Source: JALQUL01 sp964556425 (GTDB lineage Bacteria; Pseudomonadota; Gammaproteobacteria; Burkholderiales; Burkholderiaceae_C). Taken from it: DNA of 27,437 nucleotides. The stretch lies in NCBI GenBank assembly GCA_964556425.1, contig CAZKWC010000039.1:1-27437 (forward strand). Reading direction: 5' to 3'. Both the position numbers and the translations under genes were made by a program. Under the pieces are notes generated by a model that was not told the origin of the DNA, made no database searches, and saw only the letters and a list, made by a program, of their open reading frames with translations. Positions 17,027-25,696 of the stretch are shown one piece after another (the stretch's first letter is position 1; every line of letters begins with the position of its first letter).

Positions 17027-17938
17027 ATGGAAATTCATTTTAACGAAGTTCATACCCCTCCGATACCGGCAGCTACCGTGGTACTGTTGCGTTCGGGACA
17101 AAATGGGCTAGAAGTCTTATTACAAAAACGCCATCAAAATTTATCCGTTTTGGGGGGTGCTTATGTTTTTCCAGGAGGCAAAATTGATACCCTTGATCAA
17201 GCTCCAGAACTACATGCTTTTTTAGATCAATCTGCACACCATTTGCAACAACAACAATCTCTACTCGATTTACCTGAACATATGCAAATTGGCGCTTTTA
17301 TGGCAGCCATTAGGGAGTTATGGGAAGAAAGTAGTATTTTGCTAGGGCAAACCAACAGCACGCTAGAGCTTAAGCAACAACAAGCCGTCATTGAAGTAGC
17401 CACTGCACAATTAAAAAATGGCCATGTATTTAATAAGTTGGTGCAAGAGCACCAAATTCAATTGGGCACTCGGTTTCTACAACCCTGGTCGCGTTGGATT
17501 ACGCCCAAAACACCATCGGTTTCTAGCAAGCGTTTTGATACTTTGTTTTTTGTGGCTCAAATGCCAGACGGACAATTAGCCACCCATGACGAACAAGAAG
17601 TAACGCAAAGTGTTTGGCTTAACCCGACTAAAGCCCTAGAACAATACTGGGCAGGTGAAGTGGAATTAGCACCGCCACAAATTATGACCTTAGCCGAATT
17701 AAGCCATTTTAATAGTCCCACCGAAGTGCTAAAAAAAGCCCAAGAAAAAACCTTTGCCGTGGTACAACCCGAACCCATTGACATTGAAGGCGCACGTTGG
17801 TTATGTTACCCCGGCGACCCTATGCATAGTAGGGCCCAAGCGGTTTTAATGGGGCCTAGTAGGCTTGGCTGGCGTAACAAGCGTTTTGAACCAATAGATG
17901 GTTTTGCGGGTTATTTTGTAAAGCCGGTTGGGCTTTAA
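17027..17938 (+). CDS. Nudix hydrolase (NUDT19-like)
   Basis: A 303-residue Nudix protein. FPGGKID (48-54) and RELWEESSIL (96-105) make up the metal-binding Nudix box, with an insertion of about 40 residues between its two halves. That arrangement is known from NUDT19/RP2-type coenzyme A diphosphatases. The start is ATG 17027. A conserved C-terminal half (DTLFFVAQMP, then QSVWLNP) supports the family. A CoA or acyl-CoA substrate would suit the divergent acyl-CoA-type dehydrogenase next door, but this is inference. It is unrelated in detail to the NudC gene downstream. Confidence 0.83.
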   Translation: MEIHFNEVHTPPIPAATVVLLRSGQNGLEVLLQKRHQNLSVLGGAYVFPGGKIDTLDQAPELHAFLDQSAHHLQQQQSLLDLPEHMQIGAFMAAIRELWEESSILLGQTNSTLELKQQQAVIEVATAQLKNGHVFNKLVQEHQIQLGTRFLQPWSRWITPKTPSVSSKRFDTLFFVAQMPDGQLATHDEQEVTQSVWLNPTKALEQYWAGEVELAPPQIMTLAELSHFNSPTEVLKKAQEKTFAVVQPEPIDIEGARWLCYPGDPMHSRAQAVLMGPSRLGWRNKRFEPIDGFAGYFVKPVGL

Positions 17939-18361
17939 GCCAACCATTACCATTTATTGCAACTAAGGCCTGCATTTATAAACGCAGGAGGCCACTGCAA
18001 GCTTGAAAGACAGGCAAGCAAGCTACGGTTTGAAAGCGATTATTAGGCGAACTTTGAAAACTATAGCCATTATTATGGGTAAAAAGTAAAGCCTTTTAGC
18101 TATCGCAGTTCACCCAATAAATGCTAATATCAATTGACATGCAGTTTGCTTAACTCGCCAATTAATAAGTNNNNNNNNNNNNNNNNNNNNNNNNNNNNNN
18201 NNNNNNNNNNNNNNNNNNNNNNNNNNNNNNNNNNNNNNNNNNNNNNNNNNNNNNNNNNNNNNNNNNNNNNAATAAATGCTAATATCAATTGACATGCAGT
18301 TTGCTTAACTCGCCAATTAATAAGTTCCTTCTATATTTAAATACCCCAATACAAAAAAATT
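17939..18361. other. Intergenic region with an assembly-overlap artefact
   Basis: The 423 bases include 100 N and one redundant 55-bp copy, so the real length is about 268 bp. A near-palindrome CCTGCATTTATAAACGCAGG at 17969-17988 could form a hairpin after the Nudix gene, but no T run follows. No ORF is convincing. The nudC promoter presumably lies near 18290-18355. Confidence 0.45.
18116..18325. other. Unmerged contig overlap: two identical 55-bp copies around 100 N
   Basis: Positions 18116-18170 and 18271-18325 are identical over 55 bases and flank the N run directly. The overlap length is the same as at 8647-8856. This is an assembly artefact in an intergenic region. The true sequence is probably a single copy. 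Confidence 0.92.
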
Positions 18362-19198
18362 ATGTTGCAAACACCTGCTAATTTTCAAGCGCTGTTAAGT
18401 ATTCCAGAGGCAGCTCCAGAACAAACCTTAAGTTTTGTATTTTGTGGCGACCAGTTGCTAATTCATGAAGAACATTTTCACTTACCCGAAGGCATGGCAC
18501 TGCGCTTATTAGGTCTAAAAGATGATTATTTTCATCCGCTTGGTATTTGGCAAAATCAACTCTGTAGAGCCACTTGGTTGGAGCCTGGCATTGATGCACC
18601 AGAAGGGTTTTCTTTTCAAAAACTACGCAGTTTATTTGGCGTATTACCACCCGAAATGGTGGCTATTGCAGGACGTGCTTTTCAAATTGCAGAATGGTCT
18701 AGAACTCATCGATTTTGCGGTGTATGCGGCACTAAAACAATTTTTGCACAAGGCGACCGTAGCGCTAAATGCCCTAGCTGCGGCCATAGTGCTTACCCAC
18801 GGATTTCACCTGCCATGATGGTGCTAGTTAAAAAAGGCGAACAAATATTATTAGCTCAACATGCCGCCCCGCGTAATCAGTTCTTCACTGCCTTGGCAGG
18901 TTTTCTAGAAGCGGGAGAATCAATTGAAGAAGCAGTACACCGAGAGGTGTTTGAAGAAGTGGGTTTAAAAGTCAAAGACCTAAAATATTTTGGTAGCCAA
19001 CCCTGGCCTTTTCCACATTCTTTAATGATTGCTTTTACTGCCGAATATGACAGTGGTGATATTAAGGTGGATGAAACCGAAATTGCACAGGCCAAATGGT
19101 TTGGCCCCGAAGATGAATTACCACCAGTACCACCAGCGAGTTTTTCAATATCGGGGCAATTAATTAGAGCCAATTGTGATTGGTTAGCAGAACTATAG
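18362..19198 (+). CDS. nudC: NAD(+)/NADH diphosphatase
   Basis: A 278-residue NudC. A zinc ribbon with Cys at 119, 122, 137 and 140 (FCGVCG and CPSCG) precedes the Nudix domain. The Nudix box runs from GFLEAGESIEE (180-190) to REVFEEVGL (194-202), followed by SQPWPFPHS (212-220), the array diagnostic of NADH pyrophosphatases. Known function is hydrolysis of NADH or NAD+ to NMN(H) and AMP, and removal of NAD caps from RNA, in the cytoplasm. The length agrees with E. coli NudC (257) plus a slightly longer N-terminal domain. It converges with the metalloprotease gene, leaving only 25 bases between stops and no clear terminator. Confidence 0.95.
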   Translation: MLQTPANFQALLSIPEAAPEQTLSFVFCGDQLLIHEEHFHLPEGMALRLLGLKDDYFHPLGIWQNQLCRATWLEPGIDAPEGFSFQKLRSLFGVLPPEMVAIAGRAFQIAEWSRTHRFCGVCGTKTIFAQGDRSAKCPSCGHSAYPRISPAMMVLVKKGEQILLAQHAAPRNQFFTALAGFLEAGESIEEAVHREVFEEVGLKVKDLKYFGSQPWPFPHSLMIAFTAEYDSGDIKVDETEIAQAKWFGPEDELPPVPPASFSISGQLIRANCDWLAEL

Positions 19199-19223
19199 AT
19201 GAAAATAATTAATCAGTAATAAT

Positions 19224-19988
19224 TCAAATATTGCTGATGAGTTTTTGGAAACGATTAAGAGTGATTTTGTTACCCGCCGACGTAGCAGTGCTGGGTAACT
19301 GATCAATCCCGGCTTTTACTAATGAATCTAGTCTTTCATTAACAGAAGGATGTGTTGAAAACAAAAGGGCTGATCTAGAATCGTCCGATTTTAGACCTTG
19401 AATTTTCTCTAAAACCGATAAGGCGGCAGCTGGGTCATAGCCCGTGTTGCTCATTAACTCCACACCTGCTTTATCGGCTTCAAATTCAGACGCTTTATCT
19501 AAACCTCGTGCATACATAAGCCCACTCATATTGGCCAATTGTGTATTTTCCGAGCCTGCACTCATGGCTTTTAAATTTTTTGAAGCTTGTTCGGTTAGTC
19601 TTTGTTTTCTTAAAACATTGTAATAATGTTTTTTAGTAATGTGGGCAATTTCATGAGCTAAAACAAAAGCCAATTCGTCCTCGGACTTCAATTGCTTGAG
19701 TAGCCCTGTGGTAACCACTACATAACCACCAGGAAACGCAAAAGCATTAATCGACTCAGATTGAATCACTCCAAAAGCCCACTTATACCGAGCACCAGAC
19801 CGAGTCGCCAAACTGCTACCCAATAGATTGACATAGTTTTGTATAGCATCTGAGGGATGTAGTTTTGCCACACCTAAAATTTGTGCGACACCTGCTAAAC
19901 CCACAGTTTCTTCATCAGTTTGAGCAAAAACAGTGGTGTTCAACAAAAAGAAAAAACTAATGCAGAATACTAATTTTTTACCAATCAT
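19224..19988 (-). CDS. Exported M48-family zinc metalloprotease (BepA/LoiP-like)
   Basis: A 254-residue protein with a signal peptide (KKLVFCISFFFLLNTTVFAQ, cleaved near residue 22) and a peptidase M48 domain. HEIAH (112-116) binds zinc, and EFEAD (168-172) is the EXXXD motif with the third ligand. FAFPGGYVVVTTGLL (83-97) and THPSVNERL (212-220) are typical of periplasmic M48 proteases. The ATG at 19986-19988 lies inside the end of the SH3 gene (11-nt overlap), with AAAGG 6 bases upstream. An open frame to 20063 precedes it but has no signal-peptide logic. Known relatives degrade or help assemble outer-membrane proteins. It lacks the TPR domain of BepA. It is the last gene of the seven-gene operon and may process the other products. 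Confidence 0.88.
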   Translation of the reverse strand: MIGKKLVFCISFFFLLNTTVFAQTDEETVGLAGVAQILGVAKLHPSDAIQNYVNLLGSSLATRSGARYKWAFGVIQSESINAFAFPGGYVVVTTGLLKQLKSEDELAFVLAHEIAHITKKHYYNVLRKQRLTEQASKNLKAMSAGSENTQLANMSGLMYARGLDKASEFEADKAGVELMSNTGYDPAAALSVLEKIQGLKSDDSRSALLFSTHPSVNERLDSLVKAGIDQLPSTATSAGNKITLNRFQKLISNI

Positions 19989-20577
19989 CTTCAGCCTTTG
20001 GAGTAGATGGTGTTTTAGGGCCAGTTGTAGGATTAGTTTTTGATTCATTTGATTTGACGGCAACTGGATTTGTCTGAGTTGATTTATTTTCAGCTTGAAG
20101 ATAAATTTTTTGAGACAGTGGTTTAATGCCTGCAGTACTTAAAAAGCCTTGTGCTTCTTTTTCTGAAACACTAAAAGTTTGTAATTGTTTAGCCTGCTCA
20201 AAATTTGGGCTTGCCTGCGTTAACTCTTGGGCAGACAAGCCCCTAGAAACACTGGTAGCCACAATATTACCGCTACCTGTTCGACCAGTGTCAATCGCGA
20301 CTGGAGAGTTAGTAGTTACAAAATTAATCGCATTGAGCTTTAACCAACCCTTATTTTTATCTGCTTGAACTTCTACCCAAAAATTTTGCCTTTGTACAAC
20401 CTTTACTAATGCATTGGCTCTAACTAAATTTTTTGTCTCTTGCCCGTCTGGTTTATCTAATAAATAAACATCAGAACGTACTGACTGAGCATATGCATTA
20501 ACTGATATTGCAATAAATGCCAATAGCATCATCACTGCAAAAAAAATTTTGAATAATTGAATTAATTTAAGTGTCAT
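19978..20577 (-). CDS. Exported SH3-domain-containing protein
   Basis: A 199-residue protein with a signal peptide (hydrophobic core about 8-28, ending AYAQ). A bacterial SH3-like domain lies near 32-87, recognisable by SDVYLLDKPDG, ALVKVVQRQNFWVEVQ and GWLKLNAI. The middle region (110-165) is helical and polar. The last 30 residues are a Lys/Pro/Thr/Ser-rich, probably disordered tail ending EDDW. Bacterial SH3 domains often bind cell-wall peptides, so a peptidoglycan or substrate-docking role is possible but not shown. Its 3' end overlaps the protease start by 11 nt, implying coupled translation and perhaps a physical partnership. Confidence 0.75.
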   Translation of the reverse strand: MTLKLIQLFKIFFAVMMLLAFIAISVNAYAQSVRSDVYLLDKPDGQETKNLVRANALVKVVQRQNFWVEVQADKNKGWLKLNAINFVTTNSPVAIDTGRTGSGNIVATSVSRGLSAQELTQASPNFEQAKQLQTFSVSEKEAQGFLSTAGIKPLSQKIYLQAENKSTQTNPVAVKSNESKTNPTTGPKTPSTPKAEDDW

Positions 20578-20611
20578 GTTTCATTTTAAAACTTTGAATC
20601 GAAAAATAAAC

Positions 20612-22051
20612 TCAAAAATCTGCAGAAATTTGTCCTTGTCCAGAATAAGAATTGGGTGTTCTACCAGTTGGATTTGGCATGGACTGAGAATTATTGAGTG
20701 GCAATTGAGTATTTGTATGGGGTGATTGAAGCCCATGCAATAAGGACGCCATTAAAGCTGATGATGGCTTCCATTGCACTACCACACCCACTACGGGTGT
20801 TTGTGAAGCGGGATGCAAGGTCTCCCAACTATGTACTTGGCTTAAACCAGTTAATTTGAGTTGCTCTGCACTTGCTTTTACTTTGCTAGAGTAAGAGGAA
20901 TTCATTTGCGTACTAGTTGTTTCATCATCAAACACTATAGCGGTTTCATTGTCATCAATGTTATCATTTACCACAATTGTTTCACCAAGAAATGACCTAA
21001 TCATACCCACTGCCCTTAGTTCTGCTTTTTGGTAAGCCACATCTATACTAGACTGATTTTTAGTGAGTGGTTGGTCTTGTGCATAGGCCAAAATAACTTG
21101 CTGACCATTTTCGTCGGTGTTCAATTGCACACCCATAGTGGTTAAAAGTGTGCTTAAGTTATTTGGGATTTGTTGATCTAAGCTAAGACCTGTTGGCGCA
21201 CCTGTAATGAGTTCATAATTACCAGTTAACACTGCATTCACTGTCTGATGTAAACGCTGACTCCAATAAGTAATAACCGCAATAGAACCCTGACCGTTAC
21301 TAGGGTTTTGTTCAAAAGCAGTAACCACTTTTAAACCTGAGCAACGCTGAGCTGCAATTAACCTAATTTGATGGCGAAATGACTCGGTTTGAATCACACC
21401 TCTTACCACTTGAGCATCAATGGCTTGCTTAGGATCAAGTTTCATCCTCATTAACTCATTAGAGAGTTTATGATTAAGCAATTTTTCTTGATAATAAGAA
21501 CCTATCTTAACCGAGTCAGGTAAGTTCGAGTTTTGAACCTCATTATTAAGAGATTGCGCCACTCGCATAGCGGCTTCACGCACTAAACCCTCTTGCACCA
21601 ATCTTTCGGTATCTTGCCTAACTCGCTCTGGATCGGGTTGCGAAAAATCATAACTCGTTTCAACCGAAATTTTACTCGCTTGAAACTTAGCGCATTGAGA
21701 CTTGGCATTTAACATTGCTTTACTAAAAGCATTCACTCGAGAGGCAATAAAATTATTATCTGATGGCAATGCATTAATAGATGCCGTTCCTACAAATACC
21801 AATAAAGATCTTCCGTTGATTTTATTATCTCCAGCACGTAAACCTTGACTGCTTAAAAACTGACTGGTTCGGCTTTGTATGGAAATGTTGCCTGAAATAC
21901 TATTACTTAATTCGGGCGTAGCCTGTTCTTCTATAAATCCTGCTGTAAAAGGAATTTGCGAATAAGCGATGGGCGTAAAAATGATAGATATTGCGCTCAA
22001 CAATAAAAGACTTAAGTTTTTAATTTGCATTTTATAAAATTTACCAGTCAC
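20612..22051 (-). CDS. Exported LPP20/FlgT-like protein of unknown function
   Basis: I do not recognise this protein with confidence. With the GTG start at 22049-22051 it has 479 residues. That start has AAGGAG 6 bases upstream and overlaps the previous gene by 11 nt. An ATG at 22028-22030 is the alternative. A signal peptide ends near IAYSQ. A region with LLVFVGTASIN and NAFSKAMLNAKSQCAKFQASKI and another with AYQKAELRAVGMIRSFLGE and VVGVVVQWKPSS show the helix-strand pattern of LPP20/FlgT_N-type domains. The C-terminal 40 residues are Asn/Pro/Ser/Gln-rich. Cysteines are few. It lies between the FlgT/CsgG-like and SH3 genes in one operon, so an envelope complex is likely. Confidence 0.7.
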   Translation of the reverse strand: MTGKFYKMQIKNLSLLLLSAISIIFTPIAYSQIPFTAGFIEEQATPELSNSISGNISIQSRTSQFLSSQGLRAGDNKINGRSLLVFVGTASINALPSDNNFIASRVNAFSKAMLNAKSQCAKFQASKISVETSYDFSQPDPERVRQDTERLVQEGLVREAAMRVAQSLNNEVQNSNLPDSVKIGSYYQEKLLNHKLSNELMRMKLDPKQAIDAQVVRGVIQTESFRHQIRLIAAQRCSGLKVVTAFEQNPSNGQGSIAVITYWSQRLHQTVNAVLTGNYELITGAPTGLSLDQQIPNNLSTLLTTMGVQLNTDENGQQVILAYAQDQPLTKNQSSIDVAYQKAELRAVGMIRSFLGETIVVNDNIDDNETAIVFDDETTSTQMNSSYSSKVKASAEQLKLTGLSQVHSWETLHPASQTPVVGVVVQWKPSSALMASLLHGLQSPHTNTQLPLNNSQSMPNPTGRTPNSYSGQGQISADF

Positions 22052-23351
22052 CCTGATCTCCTTGATTGAGATGAGAGTCATTTCTTCTTAAAAGATTATC
22101 CAATGCAGGCATTGGTGGAGATTGTAATAATCGGGGTTCAGCTGTATTTTGGTTATTATTAGGCTCGTTGTGACTGACTGCTTGCTGTACTTGGCTTGAA
22201 ATTTTAACCATTAAAGAACCAGGCGCAAACTGAGCCGGAAAAACACCACTCTCTATGTTGGCAATAGAGGTTTTGTCATTGACGTTTACCACTTTTACTT
22301 GACCAATAAAACTTTGTTCATTACCTAAGAACTCTTTGGTTACTGGATCAAAAAGTTTTTGACCTAACTGAAAAACATCGTAAAAATCACCCCGCATAAC
22401 GGTTTCACCACCTTGGTTAAAAGTGACTTGATTGCCTGATTTCGAAACAATTACAATGGGGTAAATTGCATTATTAATTAATATACCTAACTGAGTTGCA
22501 ATATCTTTGGCATATTGAGCGGTTAAAGTTTTTTGCGAAATTCTGCCTTTATTTAAATAAGTATGGGCAAATTTTATTTGCCCAGTGGCAATATCAATTA
22601 TTCGTAAATCAATAACTACAGGACTACTTACTTGTGAAGTAAGCCTACCCGTCACTTGAGTTTGTTGATGAACTTGTTGAGCAAACTCTTTAAGTGTCAC
22701 TAAAACCATATAGTCAGCCCCTACTTTTAAGCCCAACCTAACAGTTTCCTCAAACGACATCTCAGCACCGCTAAGCCTATTCAACTCCACGTTGACTTGT
22801 TGTATATTGCGCCGATTAATCATTGCAAATTTTCGAGTTTGAGTGAGATGCGCCTCTAGTGAGGACGATAAGCTTTCTGCAAAATCAAGTGCCTGAGTAT
22901 TATTGGCAAGTGCTGGTGCAACAGCAAAAGGTTCTACAGCTAAGCGGAGTCGTTTTAATTGCTCAGAAAATTGGTATTGAGGAACAATGGCTTCAATAGT
23001 GACGACAGCACGATTAGCGGCATTAAATCCCGACTCTATTACCGTAAAGGACTTGACCATACCTTTGGTTATTTTGTCAATTTTTTGGTTAAATTCTTGA
23101 TGAAAATTAGCCGTGTTATTTTGGTTAATTTCAGAAATTACAGTTTGGCTAGATGTAGAAATGGTCATACCGTTGACTTGCCCAATGGCATTGTTAACGG
23201 CATCTATTGTCGCATCTGGTGTGCTTGCACCCGTACCCGTTGCGACAATATTCAGATAACTAATTTGTGCAAAACTATAACCTCCATAAAACCAACTCAA
23301 TAATGCAATCAAGCCAATTTTGATTGATTTTTGGTATAGCCACATACTCAT
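22041..23351 (-). CDS. FlgT/CsgG-like exported protein
   Basis: A 436-residue protein with a signal peptide (about 1-29, ending FAQ) but no lipobox cysteine. Residues 31-125 look like an LPP20/FlgT N-terminal domain (ATPDATIDAV-type helix start, AIGQVNG, AVVTIEAIVPQY). Residues about 135-300 resemble the CsgG/TolB-N fold (LRLAVEPF, GLKVGADYMVLVTL, VVIDLRIIDIATGQI). Residues 300-385 look like the beta-rich FlgT C-terminal domain (GDFYDVFQLGQ). This three-part layout is that of the Vibrio H-ring protein FlgT, yet no flagellar gene is near. Its start shares one base with the upstream stop (TAATG). A Gln/Asn/Pro tail ends GDW. The fold assignments were made by eye. Confidence 0.75.
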   Translation of the reverse strand: MSMWLYQKSIKIGLIALLSWFYGGYSFAQISYLNIVATGTGASTPDATIDAVNNAIGQVNGMTISTSSQTVISEINQNNTANFHQEFNQKIDKITKGMVKSFTVIESGFNAANRAVVTIEAIVPQYQFSEQLKRLRLAVEPFAVAPALANNTQALDFAESLSSSLEAHLTQTRKFAMINRRNIQQVNVELNRLSGAEMSFEETVRLGLKVGADYMVLVTLKEFAQQVHQQTQVTGRLTSQVSSPVVIDLRIIDIATGQIKFAHTYLNKGRISQKTLTAQYAKDIATQLGILINNAIYPIVIVSKSGNQVTFNQGGETVMRGDFYDVFQLGQKLFDPVTKEFLGNEQSFIGQVKVVNVNDKTSIANIESGVFPAQFAPGSLMVKISSQVQQAVSHNEPNNNQNTAEPRLLQSPPMPALDNLLRRNDSHLNQGDQGDW

Positions 23352-24442
23352 TATTTGGCTCTAATTTGATTCACAATCACTTCAGTGGCTAAATTTGATG
23401 CGTTCGCTAATGCTACCCTACCGGCATCATTGACTTTCTCGGCTCGGCCACTAAAAACTCTATTCACAGAAGCTACACTTTTTGCAAATTTACCAGATAA
23501 ATCATAAACGTTAATATTGATATTACCTGTGGCTAGCCAAAGCCCCGTGTTAGGGTCAGTTCTATAACTGTCCACTTCAAAAGATACCATAATAAATTTA
23601 GTTAGTTCACAACTTTTTAACTTATTAAAAGTATCGCTTCTGATGTTAGATGGTAATTGGCCAGTTTCTGAAATGGCATACATTTGAGAAAATGGTTCGT
23701 TATCAGAAACTCTGCAATTATTGACAATTTCTTCCCACGGAATAGTGGAGATTTTATTATTGTTAAGCGACTCGCCTACTCTATTTTGCAAATCATCTAG
23801 ATTGGGCCATGCCACATATTTAATACGATCTCTTTTATTTTCCTGAGAACCACCTGTAACAGTCCTTGCCATTTGAGTCACTGAAACTGCATCAGCGGCT
23901 ACATCTGTTTGCGCATTTTGATTGCCTGCATTAGCTTCAGCTGATGCCGCTGTACCTGATGTGCCCACAGTCGCCTCGGTACGAGTCACAATTTTGGTAT
24001 CAAAAGAGGTTTGCGAATCAGCTACTCGGGCCAAGATTAAAAAGGCGATGTCATCGTTATTGCTACTAGGCGCGCTAGTTTTTGCAATCGATCTTAATTT
24101 GCTATCAATGACGTTTTCATTCACCGTGGCCTTAATACTAATCGTACAGCCCATTGAGCATTTTTCATCAACAATGGTGACGTCAGTTAATATGCTATCA
24201 ATATCGGCCAAAAACATTTTTTCATTTTGCAAAACATTGTCTAACTTAGCACCTTGCAGACTACCAATATAGTTTTTCCAAACATTAATTTTTGCTTTAT
24301 TAAGAGTAGATTCTTTAAAGCTGTCTGAAGCTGTGCCTCTAAAAAATTTTTGCTGAGCGTTAACGCTTAAAACACTTGTACATATCAATAAAGCAAGTAA
24401 ACTTTTGCTAAATAATTTTTTATTTTTGAATATATTGATCAT
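23351..24442 (-). CDS. Exported protein of unknown function with an N-terminal LPP20-like region
   Basis: Unrecognised, 363 residues. A signal peptide is clear (LLALLICTSVLSVNAQ, about 15-30). Residues 33-120 have the pattern FRGTASDSFKESTLNKAKI, a long helix and ISIKATVNENV, similar in outline to the N-terminal domain of the next protein. A low-complexity Ala/Thr/Asn/Gln stretch lies near 155-190 (with TSGTAASAEANAG). The C-terminal half is mixed alpha/beta (FIMVSFEVDSY, GLWLATGNININVYDLSG), ending with a helix. Two Cys flank CSMGC near 114-118, and others lie in the C-terminal half, so disulfides are possible. Its stop overlaps the following start by one base, so the two are coupled. Confidence 0.7.
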   Translation of the reverse strand: MINIFKNKKLFSKSLLALLICTSVLSVNAQQKFFRGTASDSFKESTLNKAKINVWKNYIGSLQGAKLDNVLQNEKMFLADIDSILTDVTIVDEKCSMGCTISIKATVNENVIDSKLRSIAKTSAPSSNNDDIAFLILARVADSQTSFDTKIVTRTEATVGTSGTAASAEANAGNQNAQTDVAADAVSVTQMARTVTGGSQENKRDRIKYVAWPNLDDLQNRVGESLNNNKISTIPWEEIVNNCRVSDNEPFSQMYAISETGQLPSNIRSDTFNKLKSCELTKFIMVSFEVDSYRTDPNTGLWLATGNININVYDLSGKFAKSVASVNRVFSGRAEKVNDAGRVALANASNLATEVIVNQIRAK

Positions 24443-24455
24443 TGTTTTCTTTCGT

Positions 24456-25682
24456 TTAACGTGTTTTCTTTAATAGCTCAAGCAATCTAGGAATTTGTTT
24501 TTCCACACTAGTGGCTTGAATGCCTAATTGTGAAAGTGCAGAATAATTTTTAGTCTGAATGCCAACTAATAAACTACTTAAAATTTTAGTAAATAATCTT
24601 TCAAAAAATAAGATATCTCTCTCGGGAGTATCGTCTTCAGTCGAACCTAAGGGCATCTTATCGTCATGCTCTAGAGCTGCAAATGTTTTGAAAAAAACTT
24701 TATCCTCTGTGGTGGCAAACTCATCAATTATTCGAAGTTGAATGACTAATTTACGACGAATATAAGTAAGGCCTTTTTGTGTGTTATTAATTAGCTGCTT
24801 ATCAATGTCTCTAAGTATGATTTCAAATTTTAAATCGGCATCTGGAATTGAAATAGCATTTTGGGCCATTAAGTCATCGGTAAATTTAACTGCATAACGC
24901 TTTGCTAAAGCATCATTTTCTTGAAAAGGTAAAAGTGGAATATTAAAATTTTCACATATATTTGAGCTCGCACTAAAACCAATAAATTCTGTATTTAAAA
25001 AATTCTGAATTTTATATTGAAGGAGTTTTTCGTTCACTACGGCATGAAACTTGACGCTTGTGAGCCGAGCAAAATAATTGCTACTCCATTGATCATTAAC
25101 ATTGTTAAACTTATTAACTACCTGCACAAATGCATTGCCATACGATTGATACACCTCACCAAAAATATCAATAGTTTGTTTTTTTATATTTTTTAAATCA
25201 AGCGCGGGTCGCTCTAATCTGAGAGTAAACGGAAATGATGAAATTACTCTCCAACCCGTTGCAGGATTAAAGGAAAGTACCAAGCCTACACCCGACATAA
25301 AAACAAATAATGTATTGGCATTTTGGCCCTCATACTCCACTCTTGCACCCAGGGTAATTTCATAATCATGAGCAAAACCAAGCAATAAATCCTGCCCAAA
25401 CTCAACTGAATCTTTAAATACTACTGAACTGGCATTTTTTTCAAGTGAACTTTTTAGTGGTTGCCTTAAAAAAGCAAAGGCTTGGTTGTCTCTTAAGTCT
25501 TTTTTAAATTGAAGTCTAATATATTCACGAGTGAGCTGAAATCGATCTTGTGCAAAACTACCATTCAGTCCAAAACCCGTCCAAACCAACGAGAAATTAC
25601 TCTTTAATTTTTGAGCAAAAGTCCACTTGCTAGTTGCCAACAATAAAGTGGTAAATACAATTTTTCTTCTTTGAATCAACAT
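24456..25682 (-). CDS. Exported protein of unknown function
   Basis: Unrecognised, 408 residues. The signal peptide is MLIQRRKIVFTTLLLATSKW followed by TFAQ. The mature part has a first third with aromatic-rich beta segments (FSLVWTGFGLNGSFAQDRF; GARVEYEGQ; LFVFMSGVGLVL). The last two thirds contain LKFEIILRDIDKQL and RRKLVIQLRIIDEFATTEDK, a helix-strand pattern reminiscent of CsgG/TolB-N-type domains but not convincing by eye. A C-terminal amphipathic helix ends LLELLKKTR. There is one Cys. The stop is 13 bases before the next start, in the same operon. The location is probably the periplasm or outer membrane. Confidence 0.65.
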   Translation of the reverse strand: MLIQRRKIVFTTLLLATSKWTFAQKLKSNFSLVWTGFGLNGSFAQDRFQLTREYIRLQFKKDLRDNQAFAFLRQPLKSSLEKNASSVVFKDSVEFGQDLLLGFAHDYEITLGARVEYEGQNANTLFVFMSGVGLVLSFNPATGWRVISSFPFTLRLERPALDLKNIKKQTIDIFGEVYQSYGNAFVQVVNKFNNVNDQWSSNYFARLTSVKFHAVVNEKLLQYKIQNFLNTEFIGFSASSNICENFNIPLLPFQENDALAKRYAVKFTDDLMAQNAISIPDADLKFEIILRDIDKQLINNTQKGLTYIRRKLVIQLRIIDEFATTEDKVFFKTFAALEHDDKMPLGSTEDDTPERDILFFERLFTKILSSLLVGIQTKNYSALSQLGIQATSVEKQIPRLLELLKKTR

Positions 25683-25696
25683 TACTAATAATGGCT

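Noticed and set aside
17969..17988. Near-palindrome after the first Nudix gene as a firm terminator
   Set aside because: The stem is short and interrupted and no T run follows. It is left as an unassigned hairpin.
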